Source: DATGPD01 sp041398565 (GTDB taxonomy: Bacteria > Planctomycetota > UBA1135 > UBA2386). Taken from it: a stretch of DNA of 64,000 nucleotides. The DNA lies in assembly GCA_041398565.1 (NCBI GenBank), contig JAWKUN010000002.1, positions 930,001 to 994,000 on the forward strand, written 5' to 3'. A model generated the notes under the pieces. It was not told where the DNA came from, searched no databases, and was given only the letters and a program-made list of their open reading frames with translations. Below are positions 9,000-21,275 of this stretch, piece by piece. Numbering within the stretch: the stretch's first letter is position 1; the number at the start of each line of letters is the position of its first letter. The position numbers and the translations under genes were made by a program.

Positions 9000-10484
9000 A
9001 TGAATCTGCGCACGGTGTCCCTGGGGAAACCCCTGTCCTCTTCGGAACTGGTGGTGTGCTTCAAGCTCGAGAAGGTCAAGCTCGCGCCGCACCCTGACCT
9101 CGCCCGAGTGCTCCGCAGCGCTGAAGCCACGGGCGACGTGCGCGACGAGTTCCGCAAGGTCGGCCTGTTCCACACCGGCGACGAGCGCTGGCCACGGCTG
9201 ATCGTGGTCGGCCTCGGCAAGGCGTCCGACCTCGATGCCGAACGCCTGCGGCGCGGCGCGGCCATCGCCCAGGCCCAGGCCGTCGGCCTCGACCTGGCCG
9301 AGTTCACCTTGGTCCTCGATGGCTCGCTCGACCGCGTGCCTCCGGAGCTGCTGGGGAAGGCCGTGGCCGAGGGGATCGTGCTCGGCGGCTACGAATACGC
9401 GGCGCCGCGCAAGAAGCCGCACAAGCCAGCGCGCCTGCGCACGGTCCGACTGGCCGTCGGCGGCAATCGCGAGGCCGCCTTTGCAGCCGGGGTCGACCTC
9501 GGCCACACGGCGGCGGCGGCAACCGCCTTCGCGCGCGACCTGGCGCACGGCTCGGCCAACATCGTCACGCCCGCACGTCTGGCGCAAGAGGCCAAGAAGC
9601 TCGGCGGCCGGGGCGTGCGCGTGCGCGTGCTCGAGCGTGCCGACATGCAACGGTTGAAGATGGGGGCCTTCCTCGGCGTCGCCCAGGGCAGCGCCATGCC
9701 GCCCAAGCTCATCGTGCTCGACCACGCGCCGGCGGGTGCGAAGAAGACGCTGTGCGTGGTCGGCAAGGGGCTGACGTTCGACACCGGCGGTATCAGTATC
9801 AAGCCGTCGGCGAAGATGGACGAGATGCGCTACGACATGTGCGGTGGCGCCGCCGTGCTCGGTCTGTTCCACGCGATTCGTCATGGCGCTCTCGCCGGCA
9901 GCAAGCAGCGCGTACGGGTGGTCGGCGTGGTGCCGGCGACCGAGAACATGCCTGGCGGCAAGGCGCAGCGCCCGGGCGACGTGGTGCGCGCCTGCGACGG
10001 CACCACGATCGAAGTGCTCAACACCGACGCCGAGGGACGCCTGGTGCTGGCCGATGCCATCGCCTGGGCCAAGAAGACCTACGCGCCGGCAGCGATCGTC
10101 GACGTGGCGACGCTGACCGGTGCCGTGGTGGTGGCGCTCGGGCACGAGGTGACGGCGGTCATGGGCAGCGACGACGACCTCGTGCGCGCTCTGATCGCCG
10201 CGGGCGCGGCGGCGGACGAGACGCTGTGGCAGTTGCCCCTCCTCGAGGTCCACAAGAAGATGAACCGGAGCAAGTTCGCCGACTTGACCAACATTCCCAA
10301 CCCGGCGAGCGGTGCTGGCTCGATCGGTGCGGCGGCGTTTCTCGGGCACTTCGCCGACGGCACGCCCTGGGCGCACCTCGACATCGCCGGGACGGCCTGG
10401 GGCGCCGAGGCGAAGGACTACTACAAGTCGGGCGCCACGGGAGTCGCGGTGCGTACGCTTCTGCAGTGGGTGCGCGGCGGCTGA
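9000..10484 (+). CDS. pepA: Leucyl aminopeptidase (M17, PepA type)
   Basis: 494 residues from the ATG at 9000 (MNLRTVSLGKPL); an in-frame ATG at 8949 would add 17 residues of non-conserved sequence. The N-terminal alpha/beta domain (1-180) is followed by the M17 catalytic domain with VGKGLTFDTGGISIKPS (metal and catalytic Lys), DMCGGAA and the family signature NTDAEGRLVLADA. Length matches the family. It is a cytosolic dimetal exopeptidase that removes N-terminal hydrophobic residues during peptide turnover; in some bacteria PepA also binds DNA. A terminator-like hairpin follows 31 bp after the stop. Confidence 0.95.
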   Translation: MNLRTVSLGKPLSSSELVVCFKLEKVKLAPHPDLARVLRSAEATGDVRDEFRKVGLFHTGDERWPRLIVVGLGKASDLDAERLRRGAAIAQAQAVGLDLAEFTLVLDGSLDRVPPELLGKAVAEGIVLGGYEYAAPRKKPHKPARLRTVRLAVGGNREAAFAAGVDLGHTAAAATAFARDLAHGSANIVTPARLAQEAKKLGGRGVRVRVLERADMQRLKMGAFLGVAQGSAMPPKLIVLDHAPAGAKKTLCVVGKGLTFDTGGISIKPSAKMDEMRYDMCGGAAVLGLFHAIRHGALAGSKQRVRVVGVVPATENMPGGKAQRPGDVVRACDGTTIEVLNTDAEGRLVLADAIAWAKKTYAPAAIVDVATLTGAVVVALGHEVTAVMGSDDDLVRALIAAGAAADETLWQLPLLEVHKKMNRSKFADLTNIPNPASGAGSIGAAAFLGHFADGTPWAHLDIAGTAWGAEAKDYYKSGATGVAVRTLLQWVRGG

Positions 10485-10515
10485 TGCGGCCCCCAGGAGT
10501 CGCGACTCACTTCGG

Positions 10516-10538
10516 CCTGCCGGCGGCTCGCCGGCAGG
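10516..10538 (+). terminator. Hairpin downstream of pepA
   Basis: A perfect 10-bp stem (10516-10525 with 10529-10538) and 3-nt loop lies 31 bp after the pepA stop. It is followed by AAGG rather than a T-run, so factor-independent termination is plausible but unproven. Confidence 0.45.
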
Positions 10539-10663
10539 AAGGTAGCGCTGCAGGAAGGCACCACCGAGACCACGGGGAGCAACAGGGTTGCGGGGAGCGG
10601 GAGCGCCGCCGTCGTCGACCGAACGGCGTCCGGGGGGCTTTCTCCTCGCCGCGGATCGGTTCC

Positions 10664-11821
10664 ATGGCTTGGCTCGACCTGCGCCGGAACCCGCGGGTCG
10701 CTGCACTCGTGTCGCGCCGCGTCGGGTTGGCGTGCGCCCTGCTCATGGGTTGCAGCGAGGGGCCGCCCGAAGTCGCGCTGCCGGCGTTCGCGGCTTCGCT
10801 GCCCGGCAACACGGTGGTCGTCGTTTGGCGCGTCGACGACTCGCCGTCGACCTCGTCGCCGCCGAAGCAACTGCTGCCCTGGGAGTCGGCGCTCGCGCCG
10901 TTGCCCGGGTGGCTCGGCCTGTCGGTGCAGTCGGTCGGAGACGTTGCCCGCGCCTGGGTCGGTGCGGCGAGCGAAGTGGCATGGCCCAGCTTGGCCGGCA
11001 ACGCGCTCTTCGTCTCGGCGTCTGCCGAAGCGCCACCCGGCGAACGCCGCGCCTTCGTCGACCTGCAGCAGGCCGTGGATCTGGCACTGACACGGGCGAG
11101 CCAACCGGCCGTCGCATCGCCGTGGCAGGCGCTGCAAGGCGTGATGGTCGAGAGGGTCGCCTCCGCGCTGGCCGTGCGCAGCCTGCAATGGCTGCTGGTC
11201 GCGGAGCGCGGCGAGGGCGCGAGTGCCGAGTGTCACGCGGTGGTGGCCTCGGCCGAGGGAAACGCGGGTGTCTTCGGGCTGCTGGCCGAGCGTGCTCCCG
11301 AGGCTTCGTCGGCGGTGGCGTTCGCTTGCGGTGACGCGGCTCTGGTCGCCACGGTCGCGTTCGTTCCCCGCGTCGCGGTGGGGATCCTGCGCGACCTCAT
11401 GGCCGGCGAAGGCGACGGAGCGTTGCAGATGGCGCGTGAGCTGCTGCGGGGGCCGCGTTTCGACGCGGCGCTCGCTGCGGTGGGTGGGCTCGCCGGCGGG
11501 CTTCGCCTGGCTGTCGGCCGCGATGGGGCGGTCGTGGTGCTCGACGTCGCCGACGCGCGCGCCGTGGGTGACGCGCTCGATGTGGTCGGGCGACCGGAAG
11601 GTCAGGGGTGGTCCTTCGCCGGCTGGCACATCGTCCTCGAAGGCGCGACCCTGGTGTGCCGGCGCGGCGACCTCGGCGCAGGCGGGCCCTCGTTGCCGGC
11701 GCTACGTCCTGGTGCGTGGGTCTCGCTGCCCGCCACGGGAATCGAAGCGACGGCTACGCACGTCCACGGCAGCGGCCGGGTGCACGTGCATGCGCGGCGC
11801 ATCGGCAGCGGCGGACGCTAG
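10664..11821 (+). CDS. Predicted lipoprotein of unknown function
   Basis: 385 residues from the ATG at 10664. After an Arg-rich N-terminus and hydrophobic stretch comes a lipobox LMGC, so it is probably lipid-anchored in the envelope. The rest is Ala/Val-rich with no motif I recognise; segments such as GNTVVVVWRVDD near the start and AVVVLDVADARAVGDALDVV near the end suggest repeated alpha/beta units like those of planctomycete proteins annotated as DUF3352-like. I do not assign a function. It stands 179 bp after pepA and 112 bp before acs, on the same strand. Confidence 0.65.
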   Translation: MAWLDLRRNPRVAALVSRRVGLACALLMGCSEGPPEVALPAFAASLPGNTVVVVWRVDDSPSTSSPPKQLLPWESALAPLPGWLGLSVQSVGDVARAWVGAASEVAWPSLAGNALFVSASAEAPPGERRAFVDLQQAVDLALTRASQPAVASPWQALQGVMVERVASALAVRSLQWLLVAERGEGASAECHAVVASAEGNAGVFGLLAERAPEASSAVAFACGDAALVATVAFVPRVAVGILRDLMAGEGDGALQMARELLRGPRFDAALAAVGGLAGGLRLAVGRDGAVVVLDVADARAVGDALDVVGRPEGQGWSFAGWHIVLEGATLVCRRGDLGAGGPSLPALRPGAWVSLPATGIEATATHVHGSGRVHVHARRIGSGGR

Positions 11822-11933
11822 CCGGCAGAGGGCACGGGCTGCATCGGCGCTCGCTTTCCACGGATCCCGGTCGATCGCGGCCCTTCCAGCCCATGTTCCT
11901 GGCCGACCTCGGTCGTAGCATGGCGCGCGAGCC

Positions 11934-13883
<1,950 letters not shown>

Positions 13884-13944
13884 TCGGCGTGGGATCGGGT
13901 GATCGCCCTGGCAACGCCGCCCACGTCTCGGTAGCAAGACGAGC

Positions 13945-15876
13945 ATGCCGCCGGTCCTGAGCGTCGAGGACGTCGACAAGCGAGTGCTCGACCGCGCCCT
14001 GCTGCGCGGGGTGAGCCTGCACGTCGAGGAAGGCGAGCGGGTGGCGCTGGTCGGCGACAACGGCACCGGCAAGTCGACTCTGCTGCGCATCCTCGCCGGG
14101 GTCGAGCCTCCCGATGCCGGCCGGCGCACCACGCGGCGTGACCTGCGGGTGGGCTTCCTGCCGCAGCAGCCCGACGTCGACCCGGCCAGGTCGGTGCGCG
14201 AGGAAGTCCGCTCGGGTCTGGCGCGCTGGCAGCAGGCCACGGCCGCGCTGCACGACGTGCATGCTGCCCTCGCCGAGCCGCACGACGACGTCGCCTTGCA
14301 GCGTCTGCTGCGGCGGCAGGCCGAGCTCGACGCCGAGGTCGAGCGCCTCGGTGGACACGATCGCGAGCACGAGGTCGAGGCGATGATCGCGGCGCTCGGA
14401 CTGCCCGATCCCGACGCTCTCTGCGGCCCCCTGTCCGGCGGCGAGAAGCGCCGCACCGCCCTGGCGCGCCTGCTGCTCGACGCACCCGACGTGCTGCTCC
14501 TCGACGAGCCGACCAACCATCTCGACGCCTTCGCCAGCGAGTGGCTGGAGGACAGGCTGCTGCAGAGCAGGAGCACGTTGGTGCTGGTGACGCACGACCG
14601 CTACTTCCTCGATCGGGTCGTCACGCGCATGGTCGAGCTCGACCGGGGCGTCCTGCACGCCTACGACGGTGCCTACGCCGACTTCCTGGTGCAGCGGGCC
14701 GAGCGGCTGGCGCACGAGGAGCGGGCCGAGCGGGTGCGCGTCAACCTGCTGCGCCGCGAAACGGAATGGATGCGGCGCGGTCCGCCGGCGCGCACCACCA
14801 AGGCGAAGGCGCGCATCGCCATCTACGACAAGCTGGTGGCGTCCGAGCGCGAGGCGCCGGACGCCGGGATCGAGTTCGCCATCCCCTGCACGCAGCGGTT
14901 GGGTGATCGCGTCCTGCGTCTCGCTGGCGTCAGCAAGCGCTACGGCGAGCGTCCGCTGCTGTCGAGCCTCGACCTCGAGGTCGGACCCGGCGAGCGCCTG
15001 GGCATCATCGGTCCCAACGGTGCGGGCAAGACGACCTTCCTGCGCATCGCGACCGGACAGCTCGCTCCCGACACCGGCGAGGTCGCCATCGGCCCGACGG
15101 TGCGGTTCGCGCAGATCGATCAGGGGCGCACCCAGCTGGACGAGGACAAGACGGTGCTGCAGGAGGTCGGGCAGGGCTTCGACCATGTCGCGGTCGACGG
15201 TCGCCTGCTGCGCATCGAGACCTTCCTCGAGCAGTTCGGCTTCGTCGGCGACCGCAAGCACACGCGGGTCGGGTCGTTGTCGGGCGGCGAACGTCACCGC
15301 GTCCTGCTGGCCAAGCTGCTGTCGCAGGCCGGCAATGTGCTGGTGCTCGACGAGCCGACCAACGACCTCGACCTGACCACCCTGCGCCTGCTCGAGGAGG
15401 CGCTGCTGGCCTTCGCCGGCACGGCGCTGGTGGTGAGCCACGACCGCTACTTCCTCGACCGCGTCGCCACGCGCATCCTGGCCTTCGACGGGCAGGGCCG
15501 GGCGCAGGTGCACGAGGGCGACCTGAGCTCGTTCCTCGCGCGCGGGCACGCGTTCGCGGGGGCGCGGTCCGATGGCAAGACCAGGGCTGCCGAAGGCAAG
15601 TCCAAGCCGCCGGCGCGCGCCACCGACAGCGCTGCGCCGACGCCGCCGACTCGCAAGCGCCTGTCGACCTACGAGCGTCGCGAACTGGACGCGCTCACCG
15701 GCGAGATCGGGGCCCTCGAGGCTGCGGTCGCGGCGCTCGATGCGCGCCTGGCGGACCCGGCGCTCTACACCACGGTGGGCGCCGACCCGCAGCAGATCGT
15801 GCGCGAGCGCACTGCCAAGGCTGCCGACCTCGAGGCGAAGCTGGCGCGCTGGGTCGAGCTGGAGGAACGTGCCTGA
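13945..15876 (+). CDS. ABC-F family ATPase (Uup-like)
   Basis: 643 residues with two ABC domains and no membrane part. Domain 1 has GDNGTGKST (Walker A), LSGGEKRR (signature) and LLLDEPTNHLD (Walker B). Domain 2 has GPNGAGKTT, LSGGERHR and LVLDEPTNDLD. Between them is the charged linker typical of ABC-F proteins (ERAERVRVNLLRRETEWMRRG). The C-terminal ~80 residues (STYERRELDALTGEIGALEAAV to the end) form a coiled coil, as in Uup. ABC-F proteins act on the ribosome, clearing stalled or drug-bound complexes; Uup is also linked to DNA and ribosome quality control. Nothing nearby suggests antibiotic resistance, so a housekeeping role is likely. Confidence 0.9.
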   Translation: MPPVLSVEDVDKRVLDRALLRGVSLHVEEGERVALVGDNGTGKSTLLRILAGVEPPDAGRRTTRRDLRVGFLPQQPDVDPARSVREEVRSGLARWQQATAALHDVHAALAEPHDDVALQRLLRRQAELDAEVERLGGHDREHEVEAMIAALGLPDPDALCGPLSGGEKRRTALARLLLDAPDVLLLDEPTNHLDAFASEWLEDRLLQSRSTLVLVTHDRYFLDRVVTRMVELDRGVLHAYDGAYADFLVQRAERLAHEERAERVRVNLLRRETEWMRRGPPARTTKAKARIAIYDKLVASEREAPDAGIEFAIPCTQRLGDRVLRLAGVSKRYGERPLLSSLDLEVGPGERLGIIGPNGAGKTTFLRIATGQLAPDTGEVAIGPTVRFAQIDQGRTQLDEDKTVLQEVGQGFDHVAVDGRLLRIETFLEQFGFVGDRKHTRVGSLSGGERHRVLLAKLLSQAGNVLVLDEPTNDLDLTTLRLLEEALLAFAGTALVVSHDRYFLDRVATRILAFDGQGRAQVHEGDLSSFLARGHAFAGARSDGKTRAAEGKSKPPARATDSAAPTPPTRKRLSTYERRELDALTGEIGALEAAVAALDARLADPALYTTVGADPQQIVRERTAKAADLEAKLARWVELEERA

Positions 15877-15907
15877 CTCGGTCGCCTGCCGCGGTCGGGT
15901 CGTGAGA

Positions 15908-16759
15908 TCAGCGCAGGCGCTCGGCGTGCCAGCGGAGGTGGTCGCCGACGAAGGTGGCGACGAAGTAGTAGCCGTGGTCGTAGCCGGGCTGACGGCGCAG
16001 GGTGAGGGTCACGCCGGCGCGGGCAGCTGCGGCCTCCAGGAGGTCCGGCCTGAGCTGGGTGTCGAGGAAGGGATCGCTGGTTCCTTGGTCGACGAGGATG
16101 GCGTCGACACGTGCGCCGTCGTCGAGGAGGGCGCACGCGTCGTAGGGCCGCCAGCCGGCGCGCTCGTCGCCCAGGTAGCCGGTGAGCGCCTTCTCGCCCC
16201 ACGGGCAGTGCATGGGCGATGCGATCGGCGCGAACGCCGACACGCTCTTGAAGCGTGTGGGCGCGCGCAGCGCCATGGTCAGCGCGCCGTGTCCGCCCAT
16301 CGAGTGTCCGGTGACGCCCTGCCGTTGCATGTCGGCCGGGAAGTTGGCGGCGATCAGCGCCGGTAGCTCCTCCTCGAGGTAGGAGCGCATGCGGTAGTGG
16401 CGCGCCCAGGGCGGTTCGGTGGCGTCGACGTAGAAGCCGGCTCCGAGTCCGAAGTCGGGGGCGCCGGCCGGATCGTCCGGGACGCCCTCGCCGCGCGGAC
16501 TGGTGTCGGGCACGACCAGCATGAGGCCGAGCTCGGCCGCCAGGCGCTGCGCGCCGGCCTTCTCGATGAAGTTGGCGTGGGTGCAGGTCAGGCCGGACAG
16601 GAACCACACGACCGGCACCGGGCCGATGCTCGCCTGCGGCGGCGTGAACACCGCGAAGCGCATGCGCACGTTGCAGGCGCTGCTGTCGTGGTCGTACACG
16701 CCCTGCGCGCCGCCGAAGCACTTGCTGGTCGAAATCGTCTGCAAACGAACGTCGTGCAT
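15908..16759 (-). CDS. frmB: S-formylglutathione hydrolase
   Basis: 283 residues from the ATG at 16759 (MHDVRLQTISTSKCFGGAQG). It is an alpha/beta hydrolase of the esterase D type with VVWFLSGLTCTHANFIEKAG (oxyanion region), nucleophile elbow GHSMGGHGAL, the acid loop VDQGTSDPFL and the His loop PGYDHGYYFVATF. It hydrolyses S-formylglutathione to glutathione and formate, the second step of glutathione-dependent formaldehyde detoxification. The gene for the first step (frmA) lies just upstream on the same strand with a 128-bp spacer, so the pair is probably one transcript or co-regulated. Confidence 0.95.
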   Translation of the reverse strand: MHDVRLQTISTSKCFGGAQGVYDHDSSACNVRMRFAVFTPPQASIGPVPVVWFLSGLTCTHANFIEKAGAQRLAAELGLMLVVPDTSPRGEGVPDDPAGAPDFGLGAGFYVDATEPPWARHYRMRSYLEEELPALIAANFPADMQRQGVTGHSMGGHGALTMALRAPTRFKSVSAFAPIASPMHCPWGEKALTGYLGDERAGWRPYDACALLDDGARVDAILVDQGTSDPFLDTQLRPDLLEAAAARAGVTLTLRRQPGYDHGYYFVATFVGDHLRWHAERLR

Positions 16760-16800
16760 GGTCGTTCCGTCGCGGCCGAGTGCCGCTGAACTGTGCTGTT

Positions 16801-16826
16801 GAAGTCCGCTGTCGAAGTCCGCTGTC
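16801..16826 (-). repeat. 13-bp tandem repeat in the frmA-frmB spacer
   Basis: Two exact copies of GAAGTCCGCTGTC (plus-strand sense) lie side by side, followed by a third partial GAAG. They sit 42 bp upstream of the frmB start. It could be a binding site or simple slippage; nothing else supports either reading. Confidence 0.5.
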
Positions 16827-16887
16827 GAAGCGCGCCGTGAAGCCGTATCGCGTCTGCGCGCGACGAGCCCACTCTGTCCGTGGGTTC

Positions 16888-18000
<1,113 letters not shown>

Positions 18001-18078
18001 GCCGTCATGCTTGCGCCTCGCCAGCCAGATGGAAGGTGCACCGTGCGGCGGCGTGCAAAAAAGCGCGCGGCGGCGCCG

Positions 18079-18951
18079 TCAGTCGTCGCGCGCCGACGCC
18101 GCCTCGAACGTCTCCAGCCACGACCCGTACATCGTGTTGGGCAGCACGAACCAACGGGTACCCCACAGGGCGGCCAGGTCGTTCGTCCGCGCCAGGCGCT
18201 CGGCCTGCAGCTCGGCACCGTGCTGCTGCACCAGGGCCACGGGGTCGCCGCCGCGCAGGCTCAGGCGCGGCCTCACCCCGGCGAGGAAGTCGCCGAGGTC
18301 GTCGCCGAGCAGGAGGGCGACGCGGTGCGTCCGCGCCACGAAGGCGCGGCGTGTGCGCTTGTCGCTGGTCCAGTCCGGCTGCTCGCCCTTGGTGAGGACG
18401 ACGTCGAGGTCGGTGCGGTCCTGCAGCGGCAGGCCGAGCCGGGCGAGGTTGGCGCGGGTTGCGTCCTCGTCGGCGTGGCTGCGGTTGGTGACGTAGAACA
18501 CGGTGACGCCCTGCGCCGCCGCATGGGTGAGGAAGGCCACGACTCCGGGCACGGCCGGGGCTCGTTCCTCGCGCACCCAGGCGGACCACGAGTCGGGCGT
18601 GTAGGACTGGTTGGCGGCCACCAGCCGCTCGTTGTAGAGCGTGTTGTCGAGCACGGTCTCGTCGACGTCGGTGATCAGAGCGGGCGGCAGGCGGTGCAGG
18701 TCGGGCATGCCCATCTGCTCGAGCGCGGCTGTGCTGCGTGGGCTTGCCAGAGCGACGTCGAGGGCCGCGCGCGCTTGCGCGAACACCTGGCGGCAGAGTG
18801 CCACGCGTTCGGCGGAGTAGCGGGTCCAAGCGACCGACAGGTGTGCTTGGTCGGGGCCGGGACTCGAGAAGCGACCGGCGGCGGCGAGGGCGGCGAGCGC
18901 CAGCAGGCAGAGTGCGGCGCGGGTGTGCCGAGGTGGTGACGGGGGGAACAT
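18079..18951 (-). CDS. HAD-type acid phosphatase, lipoprotein e(P4)/5'-nucleotidase family
   Basis: 290 residues with an N-terminal hydrophobic export signal (ALCLLALAALAAAGRF). The HAD motifs are in order: DVDETVLDN (nucleophile and acid Asp), FYVTNRS, a Lys in VLTKGEQPDW and GDDLGDF. This arrangement is the class C/e(P4) acid phosphatase type, which dephosphorylates nucleotides or other phosphomonoesters outside the cytoplasm. In well-studied members the N-terminal Cys is lipidated; here no lipobox Cys is present at the cleavage region, so it may be a soluble periplasmic enzyme or have an uncleaved anchor. It lies 78 bp upstream of frmA on the same strand. Confidence 0.9.
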   Translation of the reverse strand: MFPPSPPRHTRAALCLLALAALAAAGRFSSPGPDQAHLSVAWTRYSAERVALCRQVFAQARAALDVALASPRSTAALEQMGMPDLHRLPPALITDVDETVLDNTLYNERLVAANQSYTPDSWSAWVREERAPAVPGVVAFLTHAAAQGVTVFYVTNRSHADEDATRANLARLGLPLQDRTDLDVVLTKGEQPDWTSDKRTRRAFVARTHRVALLLGDDLGDFLAGVRPRLSLRGGDPVALVQQHGAELQAERLARTNDLAALWGTRWFVLPNTMYGSWLETFEAASARDD

Positions 18952-19357
18952 GCGACGGGCTCGGGGGGGAAGAGGTCGGAAGGGTCAGGGCGTCGGTCGC
19001 GGACTTGCGTGCCCTCGGTCGAGGTGCGCCGCTCGCTCGTCCCGAGAGGCGCTCGCCGGAACACCATTGTGCCGGTGGGCGTCCGCGCGCACGACTGTTC
19101 GTAGGCACGTGTCGGCGATGTGGTCCGCCGGACAGATCGGCGATGGGCGGACGACCGAGATCGCCGCCCATCGCACCGGCCTTGCAGCGGATGGAGCCAG
19201 GCTTCGCCGCTGAACGCTGGTCTGGCGGGGGCGAGATCGACGGTACACTGCGCCGCCGTCTCACCCTTCGAATCGACCCAGTGCCAACCGATCGACTTGC
19301 CGAGCGCGTTCTGACGGCGGTGGTTCGTTCCGCGCCGACGTCGGGGTCGCCGCGCAC
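18952..19357. other. 406-bp divergent intergenic region with one copy of a 70-bp hairpin repeat
   Basis: The spacer separates the phosphatase gene (minus) from the GT39-like gene (plus) and must hold both promoters. It contains repeat copy A at 19141-19210. A possible -10 box TACACT lies at 19244-19249 without a convincing -35 box. No open frame in it looks like a protein. Confidence 0.5.
19141..19210 (-). repeat. 70-bp hairpin repeat, copy A
   Basis: Read on the minus strand, this segment matches 20342-20411 (plus) in 58 of 70 positions without gaps. It contains a perfect 10-bp stem (19141-19150 with 19164-19173) around a 13-nt loop whose sequence is identical in copy B. It is palindromic, short and has no coding capacity of its own. 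Confidence 0.8.
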
Positions 19358-21232
19358 ATGACCGCGGTGCCGGGAAGCGGCCTTGGCGCCCGTCGTTGGT
19401 CGACCGCTGTCGGCATCCTCTTGCTGGTCGTGCCGATCCTGCTGTGGATGCTGGCCGACGGGCATCCGCGCGTCGGCGGCCTCTACCACGACGACGGCGT
19501 GTACCTGAGTCTCGGGCACAGTCTGGCGCGGCGTGGGGTCTATCGCAGCGACGACGCGCCTGCGCCCATCCAGATCGCCAAATACCCTCCTGGCGTTCCC
19601 CTGCTCGCGGCTGGCGCGTTCTCGCTGACGGACGACGTCGAGGAGGCGTTGACGTGGATCCGCGTGCTGAACGCCGGCTTCCTGGTCTTGGCCTTGGCTG
19701 CGTTCGCTGTCATCCTGTTCCGCGAAGGCTTGGGCTACGTGGCGCCTTTCTTGCTGCCGGCCCTCGCCTGGTCGGCGGCGACCCTCGATGCCGTGCGCGT
19801 CGCCATGAGCGAGGTGCCCTACCTCGCGATCAGCCTCGCCGCCATGGCCGCGGCCGTGCGCATCGAGGCGAGCCGACCGCGGCCCTGGCGGCACGCGCTC
19901 GAGCTCGCGGCATGGGCCTTCGCGGCCTCGATGTTTCGCACGCTCGGGGTCGCGGTCGCTGCGGCCCTCGGTGTGTACCTCGTGCTCGTCCGGCGCCAGG
20001 GCACCGCGTGGCGCCTGGCGCTCTCGTTCGTGCCGGCATTCGCCGCGCTGCAGCTCTTTCTCTCGGCGCACGCGAGCCCGGCCCCCGGCTACGAGGACGT
20101 CACGATCTACGGCTTGCCCTACCTGCGGTTGTTCGACGACGGCCTGGAGTGGCTGCCGGCGTGCGTCCTCAGCAACGGCGTGCAGATCTTGCTGTCGATC
20201 GCCTTGCAGGCCGTCCCCGCCAGCTCCCACCTGCTGCCGATCGGCTTCGCGGTGACCTGGATCGCCGTCCTCGCGGTCCTCGCCCTGCTCGCGGCGGGGC
20301 TCCGCGAGGATGTCCGACGGGGGCGACTTGCCCAGAATCCGGCGGTGCAGCTCGGCTCCATCGGCTGCAACGCTGTGGCGATGGGCGACGATCTCGGTCG
20401 TCCGTCCGTCGCGACGTTCTGGCGGCCGTGGCACCTGCTCGTGTTGGCCACGCTGGTGATGATCCTGCCGTGGCCCGACCGGCCGCCGCGCTTCATCATG
20501 CCGCTGGTCCCGTTCCTCTACCTGCTTCTGGTGCGGGGTGCCGAGAGCGTCGCCGGTCGGGTCGGCGGCGTCGTCGCCGCGGTCGCGCTCGCCGCCGCCA
20601 GCATCGTGCCGTCGCTGCCGAGCCGCCTCGTGCAGGACGAGCACTCGTACTCCGACGGCGACCGCCAGCGTTCGGTGGGGGACATGCTGGAAGTGGCGCG
20701 GCGCCTGCGCCACGCCCGCGTCGACCCGCCCGTGGTCGTCGCGTCGACCTACGACACGCTCCTGGCGCTGCACGCCGACGTGCTCGGTGTCTGGGGCTGG
20801 ACGGTCACGGCGAACCGGCACCTCTACGGCCAGCCGCAGGATCTCGCGCGCTTCAACATGCACCCCGAGACGTGGCAGTGGGTGGCGCGTGAGCTGTTCG
20901 CCGCCGACCTGTTCTGGTTCGAGCAGACGCGGCCGAACTCGCCGGAACATCGCGCCATGCTGGCGCAGGCCGGTGCCGATCCGGCGGCCCTGCACGCGCG
21001 CGGCGAACAGCGCGAGCCGTTGTTGCGCGCCTTCGAGGACGACCGCGACTCCGTGCGCGATCAGTTCCGGCGCCTCGGCGTCACCCACGTCGTCCTGTTG
21101 CCGCGCGAGGGCAACCCGATGTTCGAGGCCATGCTCGCTCGGCTGGTGCGTGCGCTCGCCGAGAGTGGGCAGGCGACGCCGCTCCCCGACCTGGCGCCCG
21201 TCGCGACGCAGGTGTGGAGGCTGAAGCTCTGA
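19358..21232 (+). CDS. GT39-like integral membrane glycosyltransferase
   Basis: 624 residues. The N-terminal two thirds hold about ten hydrophobic helices; the first periplasmic loop has GGLYHDDGVYLSLGHSLARRG, resembling the acidic loop of the ArnT/PMT (GT-C) fold. The C-terminal ~200 residues are soluble and ordered (VVASTYDTLLALHADV, then GVTHVVLLPREGN). Such enzymes transfer sugars from polyprenyl-phosphate donors to envelope targets; the substrate here is unknown. Residues ~329-352 (GSIGCNAVAMGDDLGRPSVAT and flanks) are encoded by repeat copy B, in a loop between two helices, and look like an insertion. An independent PMT-type gene lies at 44952. Confidence 0.75.
   Translation: MTAVPGSGLGARRWSTAVGILLLVVPILLWMLADGHPRVGGLYHDDGVYLSLGHSLARRGVYRSDDAPAPIQIAKYPPGVPLLAAGAFSLTDDVEEALTWIRVLNAGFLVLALAAFAVILFREGLGYVAPFLLPALAWSAATLDAVRVAMSEVPYLAISLAAMAAAVRIEASRPRPWRHALELAAWAFAASMFRTLGVAVAAALGVYLVLVRRQGTAWRLALSFVPAFAALQLFLSAHASPAPGYEDVTIYGLPYLRLFDDGLEWLPACVLSNGVQILLSIALQAVPASSHLLPIGFAVTWIAVLAVLALLAAGLREDVRRGRLAQNPAVQLGSIGCNAVAMGDDLGRPSVATFWRPWHLLVLATLVMILPWPDRPPRFIMPLVPFLYLLLVRGAESVAGRVGGVVAAVALAAASIVPSLPSRLVQDEHSYSDGDRQRSVGDMLEVARRLRHARVDPPVVVASTYDTLLALHADVLGVWGWTVTANRHLYGQPQDLARFNMHPETWQWVARELFAADLFWFEQTRPNSPEHRAMLAQAGADPAALHARGEQREPLLRAFEDDRDSVRDQFRRLGVTHVVLLPREGNPMFEAMLARLVRALAESGQATPLPDLAPVATQVWRLKL
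20342..20411 (+). repeat. 70-bp hairpin repeat, copy B, inside the GT39-like gene
   Basis: It matches copy A (19141-19210, opposite strand) at 58/70 positions. The stem (20379-20388 with 20402-20411) keeps pairing through two G-T wobbles where the sequence differs from copy A, with one mismatch at the loop end; the 13-nt loop is unchanged. The reading frame of the host gene passes through with no stop codon. Confidence 0.8.
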
Positions 21233-21275
21233 CACGTCGACCTGGCCGTCATGGCGCAGCCTCGCGCGTCGGCGT

